Of a DNA stretch of 64,000 nt, positions 42,387-51,502 are shown in pieces. The translations under genes and the position numbers were made by a program. Below the pieces are notes generated by a model. The model ran no database searches. It saw nothing but the letters and a program-made list of their open reading frames with translations, and was not told where the DNA came from. Within the stretch, counting starts at the first letter, position 1. Each line of letters opens with the position of its first letter. Source of the stretch: Macrococcoides bohemicum (GTDB lineage: Bacteria; Bacillota; Bacilli; Staphylococcales; Staphylococcaceae); assembly GCF_003259675.1 (NCBI RefSeq), contig NZ_PZJG01000002.1:248001-312000 (forward strand), given 5' to 3'.

Positions 42387-43457
42387 TCAATATGTTAGCG
42401 CAACCTCTTTACCCTTCAATACACGCATTACACCTTCGTATAAAGCGAGCAACTCTTCTTCACCTGGCATTACTTTAACTTCAGAAATCCACTCAACGTG
42501 TGATTTTATGTTATCAACAACATACTGGGAATGACTCACGCCACCTGTTAAAATGATATAATCTACATCACCTTTCAATACAGCTGCCATTTCAGCAATA
42601 CCTTTAGCAATCTGATAACACATACCATCAAAATAAAGCTTTACTTCATCATCTCCGTTTAGAGCTTTTTGTTCAATCGTTTGAATATCAATTTCACCTA
42701 AATAAGACTTCATACCACCTTCTCCAGCTAATATTGATTTCACTTGTGAAATATTTAACTGTTCTTCAATAATGAGCTTCGCAAAATTTATTAACGGGAG
42801 TTGACCGGTACGTTCCGGTGAATAAGGTCCTTCGCCATCAAATGCATTGACGCAATCAATAACACGCCCTGACTGATGTGCACCAATGGAAATACCTCCA
42901 CCGATATGGGTAACAATCACATTAGCATCAAAATAATCCATGCCTTCTTCGGCTAACACCTTACGTGCCACAGCTTTTTGATTTAGTGCGTGAAATACAC
43001 TACGACGTTCGATACCTTTAAATCCTGAAATGCGTGCGAGATCTTCAAATTCATCAACTACAACCGGATCTACTGTATATGCTTTCACACCGTAATCACG
43101 CGCAATATCATTAGCGATGATTGCACCTAAATTTGAAGCATGCATGCCATATGTACCAGAGCGAAGATCATTTACCATCTCTTCATTCACTATGTACGTG
43201 CCTCCAACTATTGACTTCATCAGTCCACCACGGGCAACAACTGCTGCTAAATCTCCTGGATAAATATTATGAGACTCTAAGAAAGTACGTAAACGCTCTT
43301 CTCGCATCTCAATTTGATCCATTACAGTATCATACTTTCCAATCTCATCAACAGTATATCTAAAGATACTTTCGTCTACACAATTATCACTACAATATAG
43401 AGCAACCTTACTAGAAGTTGAACCTGGATTAATAACTAATATGTATTTTCCGTCCAT
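42387..43457 (-). CDS. buk: Butyrate kinase (acetate kinase family)
   Basis: 356 residues. NPGSTSSKVALYCSD near 10 and HIGGGISIGAHQSGRVIDCVNAFDGEGPYSPERTGQLP near 180 are the ASKHA-fold phosphate and substrate motifs of butyrate kinases. It converts butyryl-phosphate (or branched-chain acyl-phosphates) and ADP to the acid and ATP. It overlaps the end of ptb as TAATG, so the two are coupled. Branched-chain dehydrogenase genes, which follow ptb in Bacillus, are not present here. Confidence 0.93.
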   Translation of the reverse strand: MDGKYILVINPGSTSSKVALYCSDNCVDESIFRYTVDEIGKYDTVMDQIEMREERLRTFLESHNIYPGDLAAVVARGGLMKSIVGGTYIVNEEMVNDLRSGTYGMHASNLGAIIANDIARDYGVKAYTVDPVVVDEFEDLARISGFKGIERRSVFHALNQKAVARKVLAEEGMDYFDANVIVTHIGGGISIGAHQSGRVIDCVNAFDGEGPYSPERTGQLPLINFAKLIIEEQLNISQVKSILAGEGGMKSYLGEIDIQTIEQKALNGDDEVKLYFDGMCYQIAKGIAEMAAVLKGDVDYIILTGGVSHSQYVVDNIKSHVEWISEVKVMPGEEELLALYEGVMRVLKGKEVALTY

Positions 43458-44290
43458 TATAAGTCCCTCACTTGTCGCACTGCAAAGTCTAGAGCGTACA
43501 TTTTACTTTCTGTAGAATCACTGCGTGAAGTAAGAACGATCGGGACTTTTGCCCCCACAATTGTCCCTCCAATTACAGCATTCCCTATTACTGAGAAAGC
43601 TTTATATATTACATTACCAACATCAATTGTAGGTACTACTAAGATATCTGCATCTCCTTGAATAACCCCGTCATACCCTTTATGATCTGCAGCTTCCTTA
43701 GAAGTAGCTAAATCAAAAGAAATAGGACCAGCTACAAGTGCATTTTCACTACCTTTAAATAATGAAACGACCTCACTTGCTAATACTGAAGATGGCATCT
43801 TCGGATTAAATGTCTCTGCAGAACTAATCATAGCCACTTTAGGTTGCGAAATACCTATGCGATGCGCTACATCAATGGCATTATCAGCAATTTGCTTTAA
43901 CTGTTCAGAAGTTGGTGTGATATTCATTGCAGCATCCGTTAATAATAACTGCCTGTTATTTCCCGGTAAATCAACAAGCGCCACATGAGATAACACGGAT
44001 TGACCGCAAAGATTATATTCTTTTTGAAGTACTTCTTTTAATAGCGTACGCGTTTGAACCATCCCCTTCATAAGCACTTGGGCATCTCCAGTTGCCGCCA
44101 TTTCTACAGCACGTTTAACAGAATCTCCCTCTGTTTCACATTGCTCATACACCCATACATCATTTGAATCAATATTCTCTTCTGTATCAAATACGAAAAA
44201 AGATACAACATCTTTATATAATTGTTTCGCTTTTGTTATCACTTCTAATATCTCTGGCCTTGAACCACCAGGAATAGCTACCTTAATCAT
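43457..44290 (-). CDS. ptb: Phosphate butyryltransferase
   Basis: 277 residues. MKGMVQTRTLLKEVL near 95, TDAAMNITPTSEQL, ISSAETFNPKMPSS and DILVVPTIDVGNVIYKAF near 220 follow the phosphate acyltransferase family in its butyryl branch. It exchanges CoA for phosphate on butyryl- or branched-chain acyl-CoA. AAGGAATATAG lies before the ATG. With buk it gives ATP from acyl-CoA. Confidence 0.92.
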   Translation of the reverse strand: MIKVAIPGGSRPEILEVITKAKQLYKDVVSFFVFDTEENIDSNDVWVYEQCETEGDSVKRAVEMAATGDAQVLMKGMVQTRTLLKEVLQKEYNLCGQSVLSHVALVDLPGNNRQLLLTDAAMNITPTSEQLKQIADNAIDVAHRIGISQPKVAMISSAETFNPKMPSSVLASEVVSLFKGSENALVAGPISFDLATSKEAADHKGYDGVIQGDADILVVPTIDVGNVIYKAFSVIGNAVIGGTIVGAKVPIVLTSRSDSTESKMYALDFAVRQVRDL

Positions 44291-44629
44291 CTATATTCCT
44301 TCTTTCTGATTATAACCTAGTACTAAGACTAGATAATATTTTTGTTCGATAGTATTTTCTCACATTCGAAAATAGATGTAAAGGAAACATACAATGGTAG
44401 TTCTATGTAAAATACAACTTAATTAATTTTAATGTTCATGGATCTTCTTTTATAATGTTTAATTTACATAATAAAAAATATGAATGAAGACGATTATTTA
44501 AATATTTAACAAAAATTTATACACAAAATTTTCATATTTCTGACCTATTATTTTCACAATCTTGTGATTTTATTATATGTACTTTATGCTAATATTTATT
44601 TTAACTTGTGAAAATATGGAGGAAAGTTT
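44291..44629. other. 338-base intergenic region between divergent ptb and the PepSY-TM gene
   Basis: This gap is very AT-rich. It holds the presumed divergent promoters and one perfect 6-2-6 palindrome, TCACAATCTTGTGA (44554-44567), upstream of an extended -10-like TGCTAATAT (about 44587-44595) for the plus-strand gene. I find no ORF or RNA element. Confidence 0.4.
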
Positions 44630-45931
44630 GTGAAAAAGTATTTTAATAATGTGTTTTGGAGATGGCATTTCTATGCAGCGATTTTCATTACACCGCTACT
44701 CATTACATTAAGTATTTCAGGCATCATGTATTTATTCTATCCAGAAGTAGAAAACAAATTAAATCACGATCTGTTGTTTGAACAAACGAATAAGCCAGAA
44801 CAATCGCTTAATGATGGTATCAGTGACATACTAAGTAGTCATCCTGGGTATCATGTTATGAAGATTAGTTTCCTAAAAGGCGATTACAACACACGTGTAT
44901 CCATAATGGGACCTGATGATGCTTCTAAAGTTGTCTATCTAGATCATCATAACCAAGTAAAAGGTGAAATAGAACCTTCTAAATTATTTTCAAATTTCTC
45001 ACGTGAAATGCACTCAAATCTATTAACTGGTAATACCTTTATTAATTATTTAGTGGAGCTTGCGAGTTGCTGGGCAATATTCCTGATTATTACAGGATTG
45101 TTCATGACTTTCTTCCGTAAATATATTACAAACAGTGCTTCAAAAATCAAACGTAAAAATCAAGCGAAATTCCACGCAATGCTCGGTACAGTTTTAAGTA
45201 TTCCGTTATTACTGATTGTGTTAACTGGATTACCCTGGTCAGGATTTATGGGTGCAAAAATTTATGACTTTGCAGTCAATCATTCATTTGTCGGTTACCC
45301 TGAATCCGTAAAGTCGCCACCGGTATCTAATAACGAAATTGCATGGGCAACCCGTGGTGAACATACAAATTCAAAATCTCATGATGGCCACAGACTACCG
45401 ATTACCCATATTAATATGATTGCGCAAGAGGAAGGATTTAAGAAGCCATATAGTATCACTGTACCGATGGATGATAAGGGGACCTATGTATTATCTAAAG
45501 CTGCTGGAACAGGTGTGACTGGTCTAGATGCAAATCCACTAGAAGAACGCACTATTCATCTTGATCAATATTCTGGAATGAAACTTGCGATTTACGACTT
45601 TAATGACTATGGCATACTTGCGAAGTTTATAGCAGTCGGTATCCCACTTCATGAAGGGAATTTATTTGGGCTAGCTAATAAAGTAATCAACTTATTATTT
45701 ATTGTTGGTTTACTCACATTAACTTTCTTTGGTATTAAGATTTATTTTATGCGCAAACAAAAAGGTAAACTATCAACACCCATGGCACAGCCTTATATGA
45801 AATATACTTGGTTTTTCGCAATATTACTTATTCTAATGGGAATATTAATGCCTCTATTTGGCGTCTCACTCCTAATCATTACATTTATCGAACTCATTTT
45901 ATTGATGCGCAACAAGAAATATGCGATATAA
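44630..45931 (+). CDS. PepSY-associated TM protein, GTG start
   Basis: 433 residues starting at GTG 44630, with GGAGG seven bases upstream. The N-terminal RWHFYAAIFITPLLITLSISGIMYLFYPEVE is the first helix of the PepSY-TM (PiuB-like) family. Further helices lie near 145-165, 185-205, 350-370 and 390-430. HAMLGTVLSIPLLLIVLTGLPWSG and a His/Trp-rich soluble part lie between. Members are linked to iron or metal handling at the membrane in some bacteria; that link is not shown here. Terminator follows. Confidence 0.85.
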   Translation: MKKYFNNVFWRWHFYAAIFITPLLITLSISGIMYLFYPEVENKLNHDLLFEQTNKPEQSLNDGISDILSSHPGYHVMKISFLKGDYNTRVSIMGPDDASKVVYLDHHNQVKGEIEPSKLFSNFSREMHSNLLTGNTFINYLVELASCWAIFLIITGLFMTFFRKYITNSASKIKRKNQAKFHAMLGTVLSIPLLLIVLTGLPWSGFMGAKIYDFAVNHSFVGYPESVKSPPVSNNEIAWATRGEHTNSKSHDGHRLPITHINMIAQEEGFKKPYSITVPMDDKGTYVLSKAAGTGVTGLDANPLEERTIHLDQYSGMKLAIYDFNDYGILAKFIAVGIPLHEGNLFGLANKVINLLFIVGLLTLTFFGIKIYFMRKQKGKLSTPMAQPYMKYTWFFAILLILMGILMPLFGVSLLIITFIELILLMRNKKYAI

Positions 45932-45945
45932 AATAAAACTCATCA

Positions 45946-45975
45946 AGTAGCTGGATAATTCCAGCTACTTTTTTA
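45946..45975 (+). terminator. Terminator after the PepSY-TM gene
   Basis: AGTAGCTGGA and TCCAGCTACT form a perfect 10-bp stem with a 4-base loop, followed by T-rich sequence. Confidence 0.88.
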
Positions 45976-46053
45976 ATTTTCAAACAATTGTGATTGTGTG
46001 ACATCATTTATTCATGTAAGATAAGTCATAATATATTGTACGGAGCTGATTGT

Positions 46054-46758
46054 ATGGATCAAAACAGACATAAACTCGCATTAAAGGTTGCATTTCCACC
46101 TACTATCCCAATCTTAACTGGATTTATCTTTCTCGGAATGACTTTCGGTATATATATGCATTCTTTAGGACATCCAATATGGATGGCTGTTCTTATGAGT
46201 GCTTGTATTTTCGCTGGTTCTATGGAATTTGTAGCAGCAACGATGCTGATTGGTATCTTTAATCCGTTTAGTGCTTTTATACTTGCACTTATGATCAACG
46301 CACGACATCTATTTTACGGGATTGCAATGCTTGAACGATTTAAAGGTACCGGGAGAAAGAAATGGTATTTAATATTTGGTATGTGTGATGAAACATTCGT
46401 AATCAATCAAACAATATCCATTCCTAAAAATGTCGACAAAGGATTAGTTATGACGTATGTTACGTTATTCAATCATTTATACTGGGTAACTGGTTCCTTT
46501 CTAGGAAGTATTATTGGGGGCTTTATTACAGTTGATTTGGAAGGTTTAGAATTTGTAATGGCAGCACTCTTTTTAATTATTTTTCTTGAACAATGGTACA
46601 AAGGTGGAAGACGCTTTTCAACACTAGGCATAATCATTTCAATTGTCTGTCTATTAATATTTGGTACGTCTTACTTTGTACTACCTACAATGCTAATTAT
46701 GCTAATCATTTTCATTGTCTTTAAACGTCCTTTGACGAGAGTTGGTGAGCGCATATGA
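46054..46758 (+). CDS. azlC: Branched-chain amino-acid exporter, AzlC subunit
   Basis: 234 residues from ATG 46054 (CGGAGC seven bases upstream). AFPPTIPILTGFIFLGMTFGIYM, ACIFAGSMEFVAATMLI and LALMINARHLFYGIAMLERFK are conserved AzlC segments. Five to six helices. With AzlD it forms an exporter for branched-chain or related amino acids. The stop overlaps azlD by four bases. Confidence 0.93.
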   Translation: MDQNRHKLALKVAFPPTIPILTGFIFLGMTFGIYMHSLGHPIWMAVLMSACIFAGSMEFVAATMLIGIFNPFSAFILALMINARHLFYGIAMLERFKGTGRKKWYLIFGMCDETFVINQTISIPKNVDKGLVMTYVTLFNHLYWVTGSFLGSIIGGFITVDLEGLEFVMAALFLIIFLEQWYKGGRRFSTLGIIISIVCLLIFGTSYFVLPTMLIMLIIFIVFKRPLTRVGERI

Positions 46759-47078
46759 CAATAGCAGAACAGCTGATTATTATCTTTTCTGTTACAATCG
46801 CTACAATGTTAACCCGCTTCTTACCTTTCATCATATTTAAAGACGATAAACCATTACCTGAGCTTATTGAATATTTAGGTCGTGTATTACCTCCCGCTGT
46901 ATTTGGATTACTTGTAGTATATGCATTAAAGGATATTAAATGGAGTTTACCTTCTGCCAATATTCCCGCAATACTTTCGATAACTTTGATTATCGTATTA
47001 CATTCATGGAAACGTAATATGCTTTTATCTATCGCTGTAGGGACGTTATACTATATGTTACTTATTCGATTAATCTAA
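46755..47078 (+). CDS. azlD: Branched-chain amino-acid exporter, AzlD subunit
   Basis: 107 residues, four short helices; TMLTRFLPFIIFK and LGRVLPPAVFGLLVVYALKD are the AzlD motifs. It starts within the azlC stop (ATGA overlap), so the two subunits are made together. Confidence 0.93.
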   Translation: MTIAEQLIIIFSVTIATMLTRFLPFIIFKDDKPLPELIEYLGRVLPPAVFGLLVVYALKDIKWSLPSANIPAILSITLIIVLHSWKRNMLLSIAVGTLYYMLLIRLI

Positions 47079-47080
47079 AC

Positions 47081-47119
47081 AGAAAAAGCTACAATTCTTA
47101 TCGAATTGTAGCTTTTTCT
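47081..47119. terminator. Two-way terminator between azlD and the PepSY lipoprotein gene
   Basis: A perfect 17-bp stem (AGAAAAAGCTACAATTC and its complement) with a 5-base loop, ending in T5 on both strands. Confidence 0.92.
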
Positions 47120-47128
47120 ATATTATGA

Positions 47129-47647
47129 TTAAGCATCTTGTTTGATGATTTCTTTAGTCTTAGCATCGATTTCAAATTCTTTTGATTTTCCATCTTTAAC
47201 TAGTTCTACGTCATATTTCACTACGCCGTCATCTTCATCTAAACTCCACTCTTTCACATCTCCGTTGTATTCTTTCTTAGCAACTTCAATGATATCTTCA
47301 ACTGGCGTTACATCTTTATAATTGATTGTTGTTTCTTTGTCATTTTCTTTTTCTGATTCTTTTTTAAGTACTTTGTTACTTACAGCATCAACTGTCACTT
47401 CATGAGATTCATTTCCATCTCTTAAATTAACATCATAAGCCCATTTTTTCTCTTTATCATCATAGTCAAAAGAGATACTTTCAAGATCACCTTTTACTTC
47501 TTTTTGTGCTGTTTCTATTGCTTGAGTCGCATCCGTCTTTACTTCGCTATAATCAACTGATTTATCATCTTCATTGCCACAAGCACCTAATAATAATGAT
47601 GCACCTAGCACAAGTGCTGAAGATTGTTTTATATATTTGTTCATCAT
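47129..47647 (-). CDS. PepSY-domain lipoprotein
   Basis: 172 residues from ATG 47647 (AAGGA seven bases upstream; a GTG at 47653 is inside that spacing). The signal peptide ends in the lipobox LLLGAC. Two PepSY repeats follow: about 45-95 (AIETAQKEVKGDLESISFD ... VTVDAVSNKVL) and 110-170 (EVAKKEYNGDVKEWSLD ... FEIDAKTKEII). The mature protein is acidic and surface-anchored. PepSY domains often inhibit or chaperone proteases and redox partners; no target is suggested here. Confidence 0.88.
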   Translation of the reverse strand: MMNKYIKQSSALVLGASLLLGACGNEDDKSVDYSEVKTDATQAIETAQKEVKGDLESISFDYDDKEKKWAYDVNLRDGNESHEVTVDAVSNKVLKKESEKENDKETTINYKDVTPVEDIIEVAKKEYNGDVKEWSLDEDDGVVKYDVELVKDGKSKEFEIDAKTKEIIKQDA

Positions 47648-47762
47648 ATTCACATCCTTTTTGAGTTATTAAATTTATACCCAAAATTTGATATATACAA
47701 ACAAATATTATCAATACGGATTACATTCACCATATATAGCGAACTAAAAACAATAGTATTTT

Positions 47763-48125
47763 TCATAAAATTTTTATCAATTTTATCAAAGCAAATTGCA
47801 ATGGTAATCTCCCATATAAAGCGCTCTTCGGTAGTCGTTTATCACCTAACGGAATTCCTTTTCTTGCCATATAAATATTCGCCGGAAATACCCCTAATAA
47901 AAATGTATTGATTAACTTCTTAGCACTTTCACTTGGTTTTTTGATAATCAAGTAAACACCCATTATCATCTCAATCACCCCGGAAATATAGACAATTTCC
48001 TTTTTAAAGGGTATATAACCTGGAACAATCTTCGTAAAATTCGGCTCTCTTAGGAAATGAAGTATTCCTGCCGTAAAAAATCCTAATCCTAGTATCGTTT
48101 TCAGTAATAATTTTATTAATTTCAT
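47763..48125 (-). CDS. DoxX-like small membrane protein
   Basis: 120 residues with three to four helices. LGLGFFTAGILHFLREPNFTKIVPGYIPFKKEIVYISGVIEMIMGVYLI is typical of DoxX-like proteins. It follows the cupin gene by one base and is probably the last gene of a four-gene unit starting at 49502. Function is not known; relatives belong to membrane redox systems. Confidence 0.78.
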   Translation of the reverse strand: MKLIKLLLKTILGLGFFTAGILHFLREPNFTKIVPGYIPFKKEIVYISGVIEMIMGVYLIIKKPSESAKKLINTFLLGVFPANIYMARKGIPLGDKRLPKSALYGRLPLQFALIKLIKIL

Positions 48126-48126
48126 T

Positions 48127-48615
48127 TTATTGCTCCTCTATTGTTGTTAGTGCGTATTTCTCAATCACATCTTCCAAATGCGGATACACTTGCTTTAATT
48201 CATCTTTCGTAAATAATTCAAATCCCTCAAATGTAAATCCAGGTGATACCATACATCCAACGAAACTCCATTCATTGTCATCTTCGACACTTGAAGCGAA
48301 AATTGTATTCTTCGGTACTAAAAATTGTGGTACTTCTCCATTCATTACATCTAATCCCAACTTAACTGCTTCATACTTACCATCGGGATAAATCATATGA
48401 ACGGTAAGTGAATCCCCTCCCTGGTAATACCATAATTCATCTGAATCTATCCGATGAAAATGTGAGATATTTCCTGTTTCTAAAAGAAAATAGATGCTTG
48501 TATATAGCACTCTACCATCACCATTTACTTCATTTGAACGATATGTTTCATAATAATAGCCACCTTCAGGATGTGGTTGCATACGTAATTTTTTAATCAA
48601 TTGATCTTTATTCAT
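48127..48615 (-). CDS. Cupin domain protein (DUF985)
   Basis: 162 residues. MQPHPEGGYYYETYRS near 12, SIYFLLETGNISHFHRIDSDELWYYQGGD near 40-70 and PGFTFEGFELFTKDEL near 125 define the DUF985 cupin group, compact beta-barrels that bind small molecules. The ligand is unknown. It overlaps the upstream glycosylase-like gene by 8 bases. Confidence 0.88.
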   Translation of the reverse strand: MNKDQLIKKLRMQPHPEGGYYYETYRSNEVNGDGRVLYTSIYFLLETGNISHFHRIDSDELWYYQGGDSLTVHMIYPDGKYEAVKLGLDVMNGEVPQFLVPKNTIFASSVEDDNEWSFVGCMVSPGFTFEGFELFTKDELKQVYPHLEDVIEKYALTTIEEQ

Positions 48616-49102
48616 ATTCTTTCTCCATAATTTTATTAATTTTAAAACTACACCTTGGTGCTATTTTATCATTTAACCACTTTTCATATAGTAAATTCTG
48701 ATAAGCTATATAAGCATTCTCTCCATAAATCTTATCTGGACCATATACATATAATGGTGGTAGAGCTGCTGGATTAGATAAATGCTTATGTTCGGAAATA
48801 ATAGTAGCCAGAATGTCGATGTCTTTCTTAAATGTTTCTGAACGTTTACCCCCTCTTCGTGTATGTTCATCATCCATCACTTTTAGCATAGCAAAGCAAT
48901 CTAAAATATATGGATGACCTTCATTATACACATGTTTAACAATGGGATGGTGTAAGTATCTAATGTTCCCATCAATAATATTTAATGCCGATAAACACAC
49001 ACGAATAATCTGATAAAGTTCTAACACTTGTTTAGACAATCTTCTATTATCTAAATAACGTGCAGATATTTCATGGTTCTCGCTAACTCTAAAAATTTGC
49101 AT
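48608..49102 (-). CDS. Pyrimidine dimer DNA glycosylase/endonuclease V-like protein
   Basis: 164 residues. It keeps the pattern of T4 endonuclease V-like proteins: an early DNRRLSKQVLELYQIIR (dimer glycosylases have a comparable DxRRLxKQ near the N-terminus), then HHPIVKHVYNEGHPYILDCFAMLKVMDDEHTRRGG. Such proteins excise UV photodimers by a lyase mechanism using the N-terminal amine. The usual Thr/Gln at position 2 is Gln here (MQIF). DNA repair activity is inferred. It overlaps both neighbours. Confidence 0.7.
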   Translation of the reverse strand: MQIFRVSENHEISARYLDNRRLSKQVLELYQIIRVCLSALNIIDGNIRYLHHPIVKHVYNEGHPYILDCFAMLKVMDDEHTRRGGKRSETFKKDIDILATIISEHKHLSNPAALPPLYVYGPDKIYGENAYIAYQNLLYEKWLNDKIAPRCSFKINKIMEKEYE

Positions 49103-49502
49103 GGTGATTTTCTTCCTTCATAAATTGATATACGATATATAAATAGATAACATGACCTACCATCCAAACTAAAAACATCGGTAAAGAAGATGAATATTGT
49201 TGATATACTGCAATATTTATTAATAAAAAATACAGCAAAATAAAAACAAGTATAGTTATTAGTAGCGCTATTTTGAATAATGTTCCTTTTCGATATAATT
49301 GTTCTAGCGTACTGAAGAGGATGATGCTAACGATAAAGTGTGGTAATAACTCTTTCCATAAAACCATTTCTTTTTGATGTGTCAAAAAATCAATATTTAA
49401 TAATAGTCGGACAGTGTTTGTACCAAAACAATAATCGCCTATTAACAACAATATATATAATGAAAGTCCGGATAACATTCCCAGTATAATTTTTCTAACC
49501 AC
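49089..49502 (-). CDS. Small four-helix membrane protein of unknown function
   Basis: 137 residues from a GTG at 49502, with GGAG upstream. Four hydrophobic segments lie near 5-25, 50-68, 75-98 and 105-128, with little between them. I recognise no family motif. It begins the unit with the glycosylase-like, cupin and DoxX-like genes, overlapping the next gene by 14 bases. Confidence 0.65.
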   Translation of the reverse strand: MVRKIILGMLSGLSLYILLLIGDYCFGTNTVRLLLNIDFLTHQKEMVLWKELLPHFIVSIILFSTLEQLYRKGTLFKIALLITILVFILLYFLLINIAVYQQYSSSLPMFLVWMVGHVIYLYIVYQFMKEENHHANF

Positions 49503-49587
49503 GTGTCATTTTCTCCTCGATGCTTATTATTTAGTAAAAGAAGCAATCAACATCTTAAGTGATTGTCTCTTTCATTATTATATTGTA

Positions 49588-51321
49588 TCAAAAGAATCTT
49601 CTCATAATTGTTTTTAATGGTGGCATCTTTTCAAATTTATTTTCTTCTAGAATTGATCGTAACTCAAATTTAGCATATCCTAACGCTTCATCCCATACAA
49701 TTTGCCCAGGAAGTGGTGCCGCATCCGGGTCAACATAAGCATTGATAATCACTGGTTTATTCACTTCTTTTGCATGTCTGAAGGCACCCGCGAGCTCTTC
49801 TGGTTTCCTTACAGTAATACCCACACCACCACAACTTTCCGCAAATTTAGCAAAATCGATATCACCAAAATCAATGGCATACTCTAATTCACCCGCTGCT
49901 TGTTGTTCATATTTAATGAATGATAACTGTTTATTATTTAATACAACAATAATCATCGGTAAGTTATGGTATACAGCTGTAGCAAAGTCCTGCATTACCA
50001 TTGCCATAGCTCCGTCACCTGTAATTGCAATTGCCTGACGATCTGGATACGCTATCTTACTTGCGATCACTCCTGGTAAAGCACATCCCATCGTACCTAA
50101 CCATGGTGAAGTTAAGAAGCGATTATTATGATCAAGTCTTAAATATCTTGTTCCCCATACGGTTGATGTTCCTACATCAATCGAGAATACTGCATCTTCA
50201 TCAGCTATTTTATCGATTTCAGCCATAATACGCTCTGGACGTAAAGGAAAACTGTTATTTGCTCTATCTTCATCAAGCCATTGATTCCATTCCGCCATAT
50301 TTTCTTTACATGCTTCTAAGAATGGTCTTTCTTTTATTGCTGGTAATTTTTCAATTAATAATTGCAATATCTCTTTTGAATCACCCACCAATGGTACTGT
50401 CACTTTATGGCGAGTGCCAATATTTTCCGGGTTATTATCAATTTGAATACATGGTACATCTTCATCCGGCAGATAATCTACATATGGAAAGTTTGTACCA
50501 ATCATAATCAATAAGTCCGCTTCTTTAGTTGCTTCAAATGCAGGTTTCGTACCAATTTTCCCTAAGTTCCCTAACATATTTGGATGGGTATCAGGAATTA
50601 ATCCTTTTGCAGGTAAAGTCACAATAGAAGGTAATTGTGCATGTTCAATAAACTGCACAAGTAATTCTTTAGCATGCTTTGTTCCTGTTCCGGCAAGCAC
50701 TACTGGATGCTTACTTTGTTCAATCAGTTTTATTGCTTCTGAAATGTTTGCCTGATCAATCTCAGACGTTTGTACTGGCATTTTAATTGGTGCTTCTGCT
50801 GTATGATCTTCTATTTTTGTGCTTAATAGATTACCGGGAATCGAAAGCACTACGACACCTTTTTTATCGTAAGCTGTTTGTATCGCTTCATTTACAACTT
50901 CAAATACATTTTCCGCCTGATCGAGTTGTTTATTATACACAGCAACATCAGCAAACATTGCTGTTAAATCTAACTCCTGGAAGTACTTTGTACCTAATAA
51001 ATCTGTGTTAGCTTGACCAACGAGGACAAGCTGTGGAATATTATCCATCTTAGCGTCGTACATACCATTTAACAAATGAATTGCGCCAGGTCCACCAATT
51101 GCAACAGAGACTGCGATTTTACCAGTTAATTTCGTATAACTTGCTGCTGCAAGAGAAGCCACTTCTTCATGGCGTACATTATAAAATTTAATCTCATCTT
51201 CAGCGCCTTTTAATGCATCTATTACAGTATCTATCGTATCACCTGGAATACCATATACATGATCAATCTCCCAATGTTTAAGTGCTTTGACAAGTGCATG
51301 ATTTGCTTTTAATTTTGACAA
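49588..51321 (-). CDS. cidC: Pyruvate oxidase (ThDP-dependent), CidC type
   Basis: 577 residues if started at the TTG at 51321, which lines up with staphylococcal CidC; GTG 51330 and ATG 51348 are alternatives, with AAAGGA at 51341-51336. Motifs: HVYGIPGDTID near 18, the ThDP-activating Glu in VRHEEVASLAAA near 47, and the ThDP/Mg site GDGAMAMVMQDF with NNKQLSF near 440-470. CidC decarboxylates pyruvate to acetate and CO2, passing electrons from FAD to menaquinone at the membrane. The C-terminal RSILEENKFEKMPPLKTIMRRFF is a likely membrane-binding tail. cidAB are not adjacent. Confidence 0.93.
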   Translation of the reverse strand: MSKLKANHALVKALKHWEIDHVYGIPGDTIDTVIDALKGAEDEIKFYNVRHEEVASLAAASYTKLTGKIAVSVAIGGPGAIHLLNGMYDAKMDNIPQLVLVGQANTDLLGTKYFQELDLTAMFADVAVYNKQLDQAENVFEVVNEAIQTAYDKKGVVVLSIPGNLLSTKIEDHTAEAPIKMPVQTSEIDQANISEAIKLIEQSKHPVVLAGTGTKHAKELLVQFIEHAQLPSIVTLPAKGLIPDTHPNMLGNLGKIGTKPAFEATKEADLLIMIGTNFPYVDYLPDEDVPCIQIDNNPENIGTRHKVTVPLVGDSKEILQLLIEKLPAIKERPFLEACKENMAEWNQWLDEDRANNSFPLRPERIMAEIDKIADEDAVFSIDVGTSTVWGTRYLRLDHNNRFLTSPWLGTMGCALPGVIASKIAYPDRQAIAITGDGAMAMVMQDFATAVYHNLPMIIVVLNNKQLSFIKYEQQAAGELEYAIDFGDIDFAKFAESCGGVGITVRKPEELAGAFRHAKEVNKPVIINAYVDPDAAPLPGQIVWDEALGYAKFELRSILEENKFEKMPPLKTIMRRFF

Positions 51322-51502
51322 GTCGTTCACATTCCTTTCTTCACTCATATTCATACATATTATTTGCATTACCCGTTGCGAACAATATTAATCAAAATAT
51401 ACATCTTATAGGTATACATTCCTATTTCCATTATGTGCAAATGACATATCATTTTTGTTAAGATATAAATATACGCATCATATAAAATGAGGAGGTAACA
51501 CA

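Noticed and set aside
44341-44400. CcpA cre site before ptb (ATGTAAAGGAAACA)
   Set aside because: Core CG is missing and spacing is one base short of the cre consensus.
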